A stretch of DNA of 64,000 nucleotides from Pollenia angustigena. Lineage: Eukaryota; Arthropoda; Insecta; Diptera; Polleniidae. The translations under genes were made by a program, and so were the position numbers. The stretch is from NCBI GenBank assembly GCA_930367215.1, contig OV884056.1:322554709-322618708 (forward strand), written 5' to 3'. Below are positions 23,551 to 35,125 of this stretch, piece after piece (the stretch's first letter is position 1; each line of letters opens with the position of its first letter). The notes beneath the pieces were generated by a model. It saw nothing but the letters and a program-made list of their open reading frames with translations, ran no database searches and was not told where the DNA came from.

Positions 23551-23898
23551 CTAGCTGTTTGGTCCCGGAGCTGCTCGGGATTTTCCAAACAAAAATAAAA
23601 AATTAAATGCTGAAAAATTTTGTTAATAACTTGACCCCAGCGCTATCTATTGGGTCAAAATTTAATCAGAAAACCTATTTTTGCTAATTAAATATATTAT
23701 GTGAATTTCAGCCGAATCGTACCATAAATTAAAAAATATAAATATGTATTACGACAACAGCGCCACCTATCGGGATTATACTTAAGAAAAACTTGGCTCC
23801 AGCCTAAACTAATTTACTGTCCAAGTTTGGTGTCAATCGGTCCAGCGGTTCTTGAGTTTTAGGAGCACATACATGGCATAAACGTTTTTATATACATA
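23551..23898 (-). mobile_element. Helitron-like element ending in a CCCG hairpin and CTAG|T
   Basis: On the minus strand the terminus reads CCCGAGCAGCTCCGGG (CCCG/CGGG stem), then ACCAAACAG, then CTAG and T. A hairpin about 10 bp before CTAG abutting T is the Helitron 3' architecture. Its 5' side carries the 'caatcggtccagcggtt' phrase and abuts the CTAG of the next element at 23899, so two such elements are head-to-tail. Confidence 0.55.
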
Positions 23899-25010
23899 CT
23901 AGCTTAACCCGGTGCGCTTCGCTACACTGCTTTAACCACTTTATCGGTTGAGATATATTTAATATATGCATCCTATGGAAGGTATTTCCTCCCTGCGCCT
24001 ACCCGCTTTATTTTTATTTTCAAAAGTGAAGTATACCATAGGAGTGACTGCTACAAAGTTTGAACTTTCTCAATATAACAGTTTTTAAGATATCCGATAT
24101 TAAACATTGGCGTCCTATGGGGGTAGCACTTCCCCCGCTGCTATTTTATTTAAATTTTGGGGCTCAGAAGATCCTACAACCTACTATATTGAAATTTATA
24201 GTTTACCATAATAGTAGCTTTAACCACGTTTGAAGACTATCCCTTTAATTGTTCTTCAGTTGAGCGATATTTAATATATGGATCCGATGAGAGGTATTTC
24301 CCCTCCTACGCCTACCATAAGAGTGACTTCTGCAAATTTTGAACATTCTCACTATAACAGTTCTTAAGATATGCGATATTAAATATTGGCGTCCTATGGG
24401 GGGTAACACTTCCCCCGCTGCTATTTTATTTCAATTTGGGGGCTCTGAGGATCCTACTACTAAAAGTTCAACAAAATACGTGCAGCGGCTCCTTTAAATA
24501 TTTCTATCTATGAGGGGAACTGCTCCTCCTCTGTCTACCCCGCCCATTACTATACTGAAATTTAAAGTTTGCCATAATAGTAGCTTTAACCACGTTTGAT
24601 GACTCTCCCTTTAATAGTTCTTCAGTTGAGCGATATTTAATGTATGCATCCTATGAGAGGTATTTCCTCCCTAGCGCCTATTTTATTTTCAATAGTGTAG
24701 TATACCATAAGAGTGACTTCTACAAAGTTTAAACATTCTCACTATAACAGTTATTGAGATATGCGATATTAAGCATTGGCGTCCTATGGGGGAAACCACC
24801 CACTGCTACTTTATTTCAATTTTGGGGCTCAGCAGATCCTACTACTAAAAGTTCAACAAAATGCGTGAAGCAACTCTTAAGGTATGCGATATTTAATATT
24901 GGCATCCAATGAGGGTACCAATTACCCTGCTCCTATCGAAAAAATAAGAAGCTTTTTTTATTTTTAGGGCTCACGTGATGTTAATGTAAAAATTTTTTGG
25001 GGGACAAGGA
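23899..25010 (-). mobile_element. Helitron-like element (ACCGGGTTAAGCTAG end) with about 360-bp internal repeats
   Basis: The minus-strand end is GCGAAGCGCACCGGGTTAAG, then CTAG|T. The body has three degenerate tandem units of about 360 bp recognised by 'ttggcgtcctatgggg' (24107, 24385, 24777), 'gagcgatatttaat' and 'actataacagtt'. The same 3' end in plus orientation closes the element at 50285. The distal boundary near 25010 is approximate. Confidence 0.55.
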
Positions 25011-25307
25011 AAAAAGTACCTGGCAGCCCTGTATAGATAAGTTCGTTTTATTAATTTAACATGTAAATAAAAACAATCTGGTTTCAATAACTCGAAATGG
25101 TCTCACAAGAGCTATCTAGTCAATAGTTCTTAGGTCAGTAGCAGAGAACCTCAAAATTCACTATTCACTAACTCTATACATGCAAAACAAAGTTCAACGT
25201 TGGTAACTTTAATAACGTTTTGTACACATTTGATTTGTGCAAGTGTAAGTTTTTTATTGAAAGTGCTTTATTGAAAGTGCTTTATTTGCATTTTTGTTGC
25301 TTACGCA

Positions 25308-26959
25308 CACTGTTGCCAATTTAGAGATTTTCCCGCTAAATCTAGCGTTTTTGAAATGTCAATCGCGGGAAAAAATCCGTTTTAGCGGTAAGCGGGAAAT
25401 CTAGCGATTTTCAAACCACTCTCAGCGGCTCATTTTCGCTACAAAAACCTTTCTCAAATTGAAAATTTACATATTTCTTACTTTTCCTTTTTGTTTTTCT
25501 GGCTAAAAACTATTTGCTTAGGTTCACGGTTTTAATTACTTTAATAGTTTTAGGGAACTGAAGATTGTGTATGACATTTTTTTTCGATTTTCAGTTAGTT
25601 TTGTTAGTGTTGTATGTAACAATTCACAACTTTAAGCTTGCTTAAAATTTTGAAACAAAAGGTAAGGTATTGATTGATCTTAATTGTCTCGAGAGAACCC
25701 AAGCACTTACTTTAATGTAACTAATTTTATCTAATGCCTTAAAACGGCAAATAATTACCAAAAATAGCGTAAATGTTATAATTTTTTTTTGCTTTTACGT
25801 ACTAAGTTTGTCATTCCGGGTGAAACTTTTTTAATATTCATCTAAGACCCCATAAGGTATATTTATTCTGGGTCCTTGAGTAATTTGATTAAGCCATGTC
25901 CGTCTGTCTATGCGTCTGTTGTCACTTTCAAGCGACTCAAAAGGGATATAAATATTGGCATCAAATTGTTTAGAATCCACCTAAGCAGTTTGGGATTGCA
26001 GTCCAGCACAATCGGTTCAGTAGGAAAAGTGCTATAAATTAAAATGTGGAATAACCACCCTGAAAAGTTTATCAGTTGGTACAAAAACTAACATAACTAG
26101 TGGCGGAATGCACATATTGATATAAGATTATGCACAAATTCGTTGTATATGACTAAAAATCATACTATTAAATCGGTCCATAATTAACGATAAGCCTCAT
26201 ATAAAGCCCACTCTCGGAAAAAACCTTTACTGTGCCTAAAAACGTAACATATAATGCTATTGTTACATATTTGGTCCACCACAGTTTAATATGGCTAGAA
26301 ATCACGCTGTCAATTTTCGTGTTTATCAGTCCATATCTTACAATAGGCCCTATATAAAACCTACTCTTGGAAAACACTACGTCTAAAGCCCTAACAAATA
26401 ATGCTATTTTTAAATTTAAGTTTGTCACAGTTTTAAATGACTAGAACTTACACTGTCAACTATCGTTCAGATCAATCCATAACTTACAATAGGCCCCATA
26501 TAAAGCATACTCTCGGAAAAAGCTATAGAACGCGTAGAACCGTAAAGCTTTCAATCTGTGTTCTATTATAAAAATATTTGGTCAGTCAAAGTTGTATAAG
26601 ACTTTAAATTACTTCTTCAAATTTGGTGAAGATCGGCCCATAATTTACCATATGTCCCATATAAAGACCACTTCGGAAATATTCGTACCGCAGCTGGAGG
26701 GTATCAAAGATTCGCACAGATGGATATATAACTCTAACTTATTTTTTAGGAATAAAATAAGGGACGTTCGAAACCATAGTATGTAACTTAATTTGAGAGT
26801 CATATACCTTTAAAAAAGCAGCCTATATCTTGATTTATATAAAACTTTAAAAAATGTTTAGGCTTTAAAAAAAATCCCGCTAAATTAAATATTTAGCGTT
26901 TTCTAGCGATTTTGACGTCCGATTTGGCGGGAAATGTTCAAAAAAAGTTGGCAACAGTG
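25308..26959. mobile_element. hAT-type element (CACTGTTGCCAA ends), perfect 8-bp TSD
   Basis: CACTGTTGCCAA (25308) and TTGGCAACAGTG (ending 26959) are flanked by identical CTTACGCA at 25300-25307 and 26960-26967. Both subterminal regions carry clustered GCGGGAAA, CCCGCTAAAT and TAGCGATTTT words, as expected for transposase-binding arrays. The interior is mostly a HINE insertion (25803-26741). No transposase frame remains. Confidence 0.92.
25803..26741 (+). mobile_element. HINE-like element, subfamily II, 5' truncated, nested in hAT
   Basis: Starts at 'taagtttgtcattc', lacking the 5' hairpin. It has 'agaccccataaggtatat', 'tgggtccttgagtaat' and 'ccatgtccgtctgtc', then internal units of about 165 bp ('gatcggcccataatttacc' type). 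It ends at 'ctggagggtatcaaagattc' and a decayed 'actctaactta'. Confidence 0.8.
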
Positions 26960-27108
26960 CTTACGCAATATAACACAACTGAGTAAATTCAAAAGAACAC
27001 ATTCTTATACTTTTGTTTACATTAACAACAACAATAAACCACTCGATGAGACGCTTTTTCCAAATTAACAACAATAAAAACAACAATAACAAGAATACAT
27101 TGTACATA

Positions 27109-27534
27109 CCCTGCAAATAATAGGACCAGTCCAAACACGCGTGTAAAGAGTAGTCCACAAGGGACCAGGACTAGTCCACAAGTAACCCAAACGTATGGAA
27201 AAAACCTGGTCTATTTAACATTACGATGTCCTAGGAGAGGACCATATAACCCACCTTTGGACCACTAAGGAGTAGTTTTAAAACTACTCCATGGTATATA
27301 ACCCACCTTTGGACCAGTAAGGAGTAGTTTTTAAACTACTCCATGGTATACTCAAGAGGATTAGTTTTGAAGTCGTTTAAACACGAAAGCATGTCGTTAA
27401 AAAACGAAGTCATGTCGTCTCACTACAAACACTTTTTAACAATGGCATGGTCCATGCTTGCATTACATCGGACTAGTCCATGGAGTAGTCCATTTTATCA
27501 AAATGGGTCAGGTGGTCCAATTTTATTTGCAGGG
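27109..27534. mobile_element. 'CCCTGCAAATAA' MITE, complete copy
   Basis: Ends CCCTGCAAATAATAGGACCA and the complement TTTATTTGCAGGG (27534) lie between TA dinucleotides (27107-27108, 27535-27536). It contains repeated GGACCAGTCC/GGACTAGTCC words and an internal tandem duplication of about 48 bp ('taacccacctttggaccact' type) at 27247-27344. Inverted relative at 6119-6515. Confidence 0.9.
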
Positions 27535-27536
27535 TA

Positions 27537-27554
27537 CCTACTACTACTACTACT
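27537..27554. repeat. (CTA)n microsatellite
   Basis: Six CTA units directly beside the right end of the preceding MITE. Confidence 0.8.
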
Positions 27555-27559
27555 GTACT

Positions 27560-28480
27560 TTTTAAAATGAAAAAAAGTCTGTTTCTATGGAAATTGTGTG
27601 TACCTACATATGTATGTGTGTTTAGTTTGATTTCAATTTTTTTTCTTGTACTACATAGTTAATGCTGAATAAATCCATGAGTAAGATTGCTTGATTTCTG
27701 GCTTTTTTGTTTGTATTTTTTTTTCTGTACCAAAACAATCATTTTCGAACCGAACACAAAAACATCTTTATTAAAAAACGAAGCTAACGATTGTATAAAT
27801 AACAAAGCACGATGTGCGTTATTTGAATGACTGCAAACCAGCAGCGAATATTTGCGGTTGAGGAAATTTCATTGTATGACCGCAAGCGAGTGTATTTGTT
27901 GCTGTTGATTAAATGCGATTTTTTTTCAATTGCATAAAGCTGTTCTCTGGTCAATAGTGGATGTTCAATGACAAGCACATGCAAAACGTATAAAGCTCAA
28001 TGCATTGTCTGGTCTACAGCGACAAAGTCAATAGAGAATCAGTATAGTTTCGCTATTGACATTTCTACAGGGCTTATACATTGTTGTGTTCATGTGTTTT
28101 TAAATATTGACATAAATTTCAAAAACATAAAAGTCACACATACATCTAAATTTTTAACTCTCGCTATCTAAAAACGATATACGGCCAATTGTTTTTTTTT
28201 CCTAACGACAAGAAAAAGTGCTTGAGACTATGTTTTTTAGTTTTGTAAGAAATCAATTTTAAACTTTAAAGTCCCCACGATAGAAATCACCAAAAAACGT
28301 AGAGAAAGCAACACTATCGTTTTTTGAAAACTTATTTCTTTTTTCTTGGTGTGGTGGGCTTATTTTTTATGAATTTAACCCCCAAAAGTCTGTAATGAAA
28401 TAAATCCAAAAGAATTTTTTTTTTGAACTTTTTAATTTATGCAAAAATTGTAAACAATGCAAATTATATCGTTACAGAAA
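27560..28480. other. Intron, nothing recognised
   Basis: No paired repeats or conserved frames found. Confidence 0.4.
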
Positions 28481-28483
28481 AAA

Positions 28484-28550
28484 ATTAGTATTGTGGTTAT
28501 TTTATTGAACTGTTTGATTTTTATGATGTTTTCTTTTCTGACAATAATTT
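28484..28550 (-). repeat. SINE 3' fragment
   Basis: 'attagtattgtggttatttt' followed by 'attgaactgttt' matches the tail of the SINE at 42537. Confidence 0.6.
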
Positions 28551-28649
28551 AGCATAGGTGCTATTATTCGCGCGGGTTTTTGTTCTATTCTTAAAATATA
28601 TGCAAACATGTGAAAAGTTGTCGTTTTCCTTTCTAAATAAAGTAGTTAA

Positions 28650-28830
28650 GGCTCAGTTAGCCGGGAGTAACAGTAACGTTGAAAATCAGCTGCTTCATGT
28701 TGTTGTATGTAATGCAATTAGAACGATTACAGTTAGCAGTAAGATGTTACGTCTCAATCTGTAAGAAATAGATTGGTCTTGCTTTTTTACGGTAAGGTTA
28801 CTGTTACTGTTACTCCCGGCTAACTGAGCC
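28650..28830. mobile_element. 181-bp MITE with TTAA target duplication
   Basis: GGCTCAGTTAGCCGGGAG plus TAACAGTAAC forms a 28-bp perfect inverted repeat at both ends. TTAA flanks it at 28646-28649 and 28831-28834. A TTAA duplication is diagnostic of piggyBac-type transposition, although no piggyBac transposase is in the window. The host repeat has a paralogue at 48905-49110. Confidence 0.88.
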
Positions 28831-28839
28831 TTAAGAAAT

Positions 28840-29230
28840 TGGAATTCAAAGAAAATGTAATGTTGAAAGTTGCTACAACTGCGGGAATATCGCTTATTAG
28901 TACAAATTTTGCATTCAATATTTAACACGCTAAATACACATTAGTGTTGAGTGTACAACGTACCCTACAAGAAATGAATGAGCGAGTAGTCACATTTTTC
29001 ATTTTGGTGTTAAGAAAATGATAAAAAGAAATGACCGAATGTGACCGAAAACTTTATTTCGGTCATTTCTTTCTATCATTTTCATAACACCAAAATGAAA
29101 AATGTGACTACTCGCTCATTCATTTCTTATAGGGTAGCTATTATTTTGTTCCATTGTAATTTAGAAAAATGTATCACTTTATAAGGGTGTGTGTATTATA
29201 ATAAATATATTACACAATTATAATGCATTA
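28840..29230 (+). repeat. Host repeat carrying the 28963-29134 insertion
   Basis: Segments 28860-28960 and 29135-29195 match 48938-49105 continuously ('gctaaatacacattagtgtt', 'attattttgttccattgtaa'), giving an occupied and an empty version of the same site. Confidence 0.88.
28963..29134. mobile_element. 172-bp near-perfect hairpin MITE, TA target, empty site known
   Basis: Left arm CCCTACAAGAAATGAATGAG... and right arm ...CTCATTCATTTCTTATAGGG are complementary over about 80 bp, so nearly the whole element is a hairpin. TA flanks at 28961-28962 and 29135-29136; the paralogous locus at 49043 has a single TA and no insert. Shares the CCCTNCA terminus with the other TA-type MITEs here. Confidence 0.93.
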
Positions 29231-29340
29231 TGATTTTTTAGAAAAGAAGTGTGGTAAATATCGAAAAATTTCAGTGACGGTGGGTTCAATCCCATGGTCA
29301 GTCAAAAATGAAAAATTATTAATACATTTTAATTCATTGA

Positions 29341-29400
29341 TATAATGAAAATTAAATTAAATGAACTTTAGCCTGATTAAAATATAAAAATTGGGATTAA
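29341..29400 (+). repeat. SINE body fragment
   Basis: 'aatgaaaattaaattaaatg' then 'aactttagcctgattaaaat' resembles the plus-oriented SINE body at 36770-36815. Confidence 0.5.
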
Positions 29401-29503
29401 AAAAATATTATAGCAGAAATTCAACCTGTTCTCAAGGAAGTTTAAGGAGATGAAGTCTTTTTCGAATGTAAGTAGGCTCTTGCAAAATTTTTACATGAAC
29501 AGA

Positions 29504-29506
<3 letters not shown>

Positions 29507-29537
<31 letters not shown>
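29507..29537. repeat. A31 homopolymer
   Basis: Uninterrupted run of 31 A. No retrotransposon 3' end could be identified immediately upstream. Confidence 0.95.
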
Positions 29538-29539
<2 letters not shown>

Positions 29540-29541
<2 letters not shown>

Positions 29542-30470
29542 TCATTATTCCTAGAAAACAAAAAGAAATATGCCTTTTAAACAAAAGCCATTGTATGCAT
29601 ATTCTAAAGATGCTTTAACGATAAAAAACGCACAAACAAATACCTGATTTTTTTCAAGTAAAAGTGTGATTTTAATAAATTATTGAAACGTTTGAAAAAA
29701 AACCTGCATTTGCATTAAATTCTAGCCCCTAATGATGACTTGTAGTCTAGAACTAATCTTCTTTTTTTGTCGATTATTCAGCGCTTTTTTAAATAAACAA
29801 AAAAAAAAAACAATAATAGACATTATTTTTTAAAATAAGAACCATCTTCTATATTTTGTTTGGTAGAAATACTTGAATATAATTTTTGATTTTGAATAAA
29901 TTTTAAATCAATTATTTAAATTAAAAAAAAAAAAACTCAAAAAGACCGGATATAACACAACGGTCAAGAGCTAAATGATCGCAAATGCTGTTGTCAAATG
30001 GATTTTATTGTGAATTTAAAAATTAAAAATAAAATATTTATAAATTTAAAGCAGAAGTGCAGAATCGGGTTTGGTTCCTAAATCTTTAGTTTTCTACTTT
30101 CTTATTTGATTTCGTGAATTAAAAACTGCGCAGAAAAATCAACAGTATTTTTCCTAAATTGTTCAGAGCTTGAGCGCGCTAAATTTCTTAATTTTACATT
30201 AAAAAAATTCTAATTTCAAAAATACTCAACCTCACAACCCTACCGGAGATTGAACTAGTACTTAACTAGTACAAACAAACCCAGTACTTGTTCTCAATTG
30301 TTAACTTTTCTATACCATCTTAATGCTCATATTAGCATTGAGTGAGCTTGGAAAATCAGTAGTACTATTGGATGTAGACGTGTACTAGTACATTTGGGCC
30401 ACCTTGGGTGCTTAAGAACCAGTTTGTTACTAGTTCTTGTGTATGGAAAAAATTTGCATTTTAACATTTT
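29540..30470. other. AT-rich intron; short repeat shared with 36310-36400
   Basis: 'aaatgctgttgtcaaatgg' at 29981 followed by 'gtgaatttaaaa' resembles 'aaatgctgttgccaaacgg' at 36331. Otherwise nothing seen. Confidence 0.4.
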
Positions 30471-31315
30471 TATACCCTCCACCACAATTAGTTGTGAAGA
30501 GGGTATATTAAGTTTGTCATTTTGTGTGAAACTTTTTTATTATTCATCTCAGACCCCATAAAGTATATATATTCTGGGTCCTTGAGTAATTCTAAGTCGA
30601 TTTAGCCATGTCCGTCTGTCTGTCCGTCTGTTGAAAACACGCTCAAATCCAGCAAAATCGGTTCAGTAGGACCAGAGCTATGAATCAAAATGTGGAACCA
30701 CCACCTAAAAAAATTGATAATTTTGTTACAAAAAATAACATAAATGCTGGAAAAAGGCACGGAATGAGATAAGATTTTGCAAAAATTTTTTTTATTTGAC
30801 TGGAAATCACACTGTTAAATTTCGTGAAGATCCGTCCATAATTTACCTTAGACTCCATGTAAACACTACTTCCGGAAAACAGTTTAGTACGCCTAAAACC
30901 GTAAAACATAATGCAATCATAACAAATTTTGGCTCGTCACAGTTTTATAGGACTATAAATGATACTGTGAAATTTCGTAAAGATCGGTACTTAATTTACC
31001 CTAGGCCCCATAGAAACCCTACTCCCCGAAACCAGTTTAGTACACCAAAAACCATAATTAATAATGCTATCATAACAGAAATTGGTACGTCACAGTTTTA
31101 AAGGACTAGAAATGACGCTGTGAAATGAAGTGATGATCGGTCCATAATTTACCCTAGGCCCCATATAAACCCTACTACCGGTGAACAGTTTAGTCGCCTA
31201 AAACCTTAATTAATAACAAATCGTCACAGTTTAAGATAATAATAACATCATACAGATAATACTCCTTAAACATTCGAACTGTCGGTGGAGGGTATCAAAG
31301 ATTCAGCACAACTTG
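30471..31315 (+). mobile_element. HINE/DINE-1-like element, subfamily II
   Basis: 5' TATACCCTCCACCACAATTA then GTTGTGAAGAGGGTATA; 3' GGTGGAGGGTATCAAAGATTCAGCAC, ACTTG at 31315 followed by T's. The right half of the 3' hairpin is deleted. Two to three internal units of about 165 bp ('taccctaggccccat', 'acagtttagt'). Confidence 0.88.
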
Positions 31316-31760
31316 TTTTTTAATAAAAATGGCATAAACAACTGATTTGAAATCAAATTTAAGAAGCAGTATCAAAATACAGATTTATGTGCACTCGAAT
31401 TTTAGTTTTGTTACACAAAAATTCTATCAGTCTACAAGTGGTGGTGATGCAGTACACATCAAGTACGTTATGGGTACCATCGTAAGCACTTGTATTTTTA
31501 TATAAAAATTCTAGTAAATTTTGTTGTAGTAATTGTACTAGTGACATTTTGATAACCAACTCTTAATCTCCTTCAGTGAAAGTACATTTTTGGCTATTTT
31601 TTTATTGAAAAAAAAAAAAAAAAATACGAAGAGTGAAATTCTTTTATTTTACCTGCAAAGGAATTTGTTTGCAACTTGTTGTAAAGTCATTATACATTCT
31701 CAACAAAGACTTAGACGATAAGGACCTTTAATCATAATGACCTGCAATATATTGGCCTTG
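31316..31760. other. Intron, nothing recognised
   Basis: No features beyond an A run at 31607-31623. Confidence 0.4.
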
Positions 31761-31764
31761 TAGC

Positions 31765-31880
31765 TCCCCACTAGTGGTAAATGAGGGTAAACAAAGTTTG
31801 TTTTTCATGTGAAACTTTTAATGTCTGCAGCTTAGACCCCATTAACTATATTTATTCAGGACCCTTTACTAATTTTAAGT
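31765..31880 (+). repeat. HINE-like subfamily II 5' fragment
   Basis: 'gagggtaaacaaagtttgtt', 'gtgaaactttt', 'agaccccattaactatat' and 'ttattcaggaccctt' match the first 120 bp of the subfamily II elements with heavy divergence. Confidence 0.65.
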
Positions 31881-32341
31881 AAATTTAAGTGCAAAATAAG
31901 CCACACAAATGGCTGGGCTATCATACATTTTTTTTTGTTTCCAACTAAACAACACAAACATATTTCGTACAAATAAATGAATGCAGACGATGATTGTGAT
32001 GCGATAATTTTGCTCGCTATTTGCAGACATATAAAAGAAAAAATTTCGAGCAAAGAGTGGCTTAAGCTACGACGTCTTTTGTGGCAAGCAACGCTGCTTT
32101 AACAATTAGGATTTACGGCTGAAAACGTTATAAAAACATATATCCGCACAAGCAAGACAACATTTGAACTCTTATAACAGAAAATTGCTAATCTTTAAAC
32201 AAAACAAGATACTTTAGTGCGATATACAAAACCCCCCAACATCGTCTTGCTTGGAACGTACTCTTCGTCAGTTGTTTTCTTTTAGTTTGAGCCAACACTC
32301 AGTACACAGTACAATTCCTTGTGTTGGTATAAGAAAATAGG

Positions 32342-33470
32342 TTATAGGGTGTAGGGTTTGTAGAGATTTAACTTGAATTTTTCAAAATTGTAACAGACAG
32401 GGAAGACTTCTGCCGGTAGTTCGACCGAGATACGAATTTGTTCTGTAATGCGTTGTGCGATACATTGGACAGTCGGCAGCGAACGAATGTAATCTGCTGG
32501 AAAGGCGAGTACTATGGGCGTACACGTGCGTCTCAGGGTTAAGCACTTTCCGTGGTAATAACGATAGAACAATAACGCACAACCCACTTTCCGACGATGC
32601 TCCAATGAGTCAATAGAGCAGGATACCCTAATGCCATCGATGAGCTTCAATGCACTCCTTTGCACACCACCCAGAAGCTTCAAGATAGCACCTGCCAAGA
32701 TATGCGAGTTGTATTCCATTTTCGGACGGATATGGGCGGTGTAAACAGAGAGGAGGTCAGACGGAGTGAAAAAGTTCTTGCATCATTTTAAGAAACCAAA
32801 ACACTTCAATGGTTTTTCCGACACTTGAAAAAAATGTTGGCTGTATTGTCTGATTCCTCAATATCTATACATTCCATAGATACAGATGACGCTGACTCCA
32901 CAAGTCGTCTGTGGGTGAACATACAATATTAGGTTCTACGAGCATTCAAATCGATCAGATTCGCAAGACCCCACTCGGAGATTGTGGTAAAGTCATGATG
33001 GAGTGTGTCGTTCATATTCTTCCTTATTGCTTCAACCTCAGTAAAGGCTTGGTCTATGATTAAAGAATGTGTTCGAAAGAACAGAGCCTTGGTGTGCCCC
33101 TGAATTCATATAAAACTCCTCCGATGAGAACCCATCTATAACTAGACGTATATGGTGGCCTTTGAAAAAGCTCGATATAAATCGGGAGAAATCATTACGG
33201 ACATCAAACGCAATAAGCCTTGAATCGAGTGCACAGTGCCACGCGCGATCAAAAGCTTTGGAAATATCTAGAGCAACCACTTTGCTTTCACCAAATTGGT
33301 GAATAGAACGACTCCCACGTTCCGTTTGTTTGTTTCTTCTTAGTTGGCGCCGATATGACGTTCGCAAAATATAAATTGTTTTAATAACCATTTCTTTGTT
33401 GGCCACTGAACTACTTTTCTTTCAACTTTTCTAGCAAATTCACTTTCCAAAGAGATAGAAGTCGAATAAA
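32342..33470 (-). pseudogene. Non-LTR retrotransposon reverse-transcriptase relic
   Basis: Minus-strand RT sequence in broken frames. 33300-33040 encodes ALDISKAFDRAWH (first catalytic Asp block) through GAHQGSVLS, a mutated G.PQGSVLSP motif. 32995-32900 encodes DFTTISEWGLANLIDLNA. 32770-32345 encodes AHIRPKMEYNSHILAGA and HRRKVGCALLFYRYYHGKC, the usual C-terminal region, ending at TAA 32344-32342. Frameshifts near 32900 and 32750 and a missing YADD segment make it dead. The 'KAFD.AWH' wording points to Jockey/I-like rather than CR1-like elements and differs from the LINE at 58222-60675. Confidence 0.85.
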
Positions 33471-33685
33471 TCCTTTTAAAAACATTTTCCCCTTGTCCAT
33501 TTTTAACTTTTCTTCAATTTGCAAAGCTTTCACTGAAAAGATCTCAATCAGCACAAGACAACAAAAAAAATTTGACAAATATCCATGTCTGGCAAATATT
33601 AAAAGTTTCTAATAATTCTACAAACATGCTTCATGTGTTTGAACAAATATTAAAGGTCACTATTTCTTTGAAACTAGAGCTGCTA

Positions 33686-34578
33686 CACAGAAAAAATTAT
33701 TTTTCCAATTCAAACAAAAAATTTGTAGAATCAAAAATTTTTTTGTCTGAAATCGGTCCTATAAACAAATTTGCATATTCAAACAATTTATTTGCATTTT
33801 GTTTATTGAAAAAAACACTGATTTTTTCAAACAAATAATTTAACTGAATCAAACAAAAAGTTTACTGAAATTCATATAAAAATGTCAAAATAAAAAAAAA
33901 AAAAGTTTTTGCACAAGCAATGACGCGCACACTAGTAAGCACTGTATGAGAAGATGACGGCAAGAGCAAAGCCGCCGGCTGGCTTTGAGACACATTTTTG
34001 TTGTTGGAATAATTTTTGAACGAAGTCTTATTTATACACACAACACAATGTTTTTCTTTATCACTCTCTGTTGCTGTATCCTTTCCTTTGCTAAAGAAGA
34101 AATGTAACCAAAAACGGCAGCAGACCGACTCGATATGTTTTTTCGTCATCATTCTATTTTTGTATTTGATGTATTTAACCAAACAGTTTTAAAAAATTTA
34201 ATACGGGATTTTGTTTCTTGTAATGTTGTTTCTGCTATTATTTTTCTTATAGTTGCACTTTTTTAAAGCGTCCAAAAATAGACTGTGTGGGTTTTTTGTT
34301 GTTGTTCTTATATTTCACATAAAGAAGTGTTGCTTACGATCAAATAAAAAAATGCAAAAAGACGACAACATTAAAGTGTTAAATATTTCATACAAAATTA
34401 TGAAAACTTAACACCAATAACGCGTTTATTATATTTTTGAAGAGTTGTCCACATTTTTATTGGTTAAATAAAAATCAAACAAAAATATTGTTTGAATCAG
34501 TAAAAAAATTGATAGAAATTAAAAAAAGTTTCAAACAAGCGTTTGTTTGAAAATAATTCGGCAATAATTTTTTCTGTG
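33686..34578. mobile_element. 893-bp TA-flanked element with CACAGAAAAAATTATT ends, copy 2
   Basis: TA at 33684-33685 and 34579-34580; ends as in the copy at 6741-7581, same orientation, 27 kb apart within one intron. This copy is longer, with extra segments near 33815-33840 and 34023-34050. No coding capacity. Confidence 0.9.
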
Positions 34579-34580
34579 TA

Positions 34581-35100
34581 GTTTGAGAGTGCTAAACCAA
34601 AATCAACAGGCAGAAATAAGTCTGGATAATTTTTGTTTGTTGCCGTGGGTTATGAATTGGATTTAGTTATCACATTTTAAAGAAATCATTTGTAAAAATC
34701 AAATAGTAGCATACATATGTAAATACTTGTATAAAAGACATTTGATTTTAACTCTGGCAACCGTCTTTTAAAATGTTGCCTCTTTAACGGCTCGTTAAAT
34801 TTGTCATTCTTTAACAACATGAGTGTATTAATTGTAAATATTTGAATGAACAGTTGAGTTGATTAATAAAATACAAACAAAATTTAAATATGTTGACAAA
34901 CTGCTACATACTTTTTTTTATCAAATTAAACTTTATCCAAAAAGATGAAAGTCAACAAAAAAGAAAAAATAAAGAAAGAAATGATGATACCAAAACCAGA
35001 AAAATAAGAATTAAAAGTTGAAATTATTTAACTTCGTATGAATCGCTTGGCACGTATCTTTAATTTTTTTTTCATAATTTTAATTCTGGTTATGGTATTT
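34581..35100. other. Intron sequence close to the elongase donor, nothing recognised
   Basis: No element boundary seen between the MITE and the exon at 35126. Confidence 0.4.
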
Positions 35101-35125
35101 ATTGCATTATTTATAAAGTACTTAC

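Larger units (their letters stand above)
860..35125 (-). other. 34.3-kb intron of the ELOVL gene
   Basis: The interval between donor GTAAGT (35125) and acceptor TTGCAG (860) is a single 34,266-bp intron if the three exons belong to one transcript, which their consecutive protein blocks and matching phases imply. It holds hAT, mariner-like, HINE, Helitron-like, SINE-remnant, TTAA and LINE sequences on both strands, a 100-bp minisatellite and a glycine-rich open frame at 13503-13740. No second conserved host gene was recognised within it. Confidence 0.85.
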
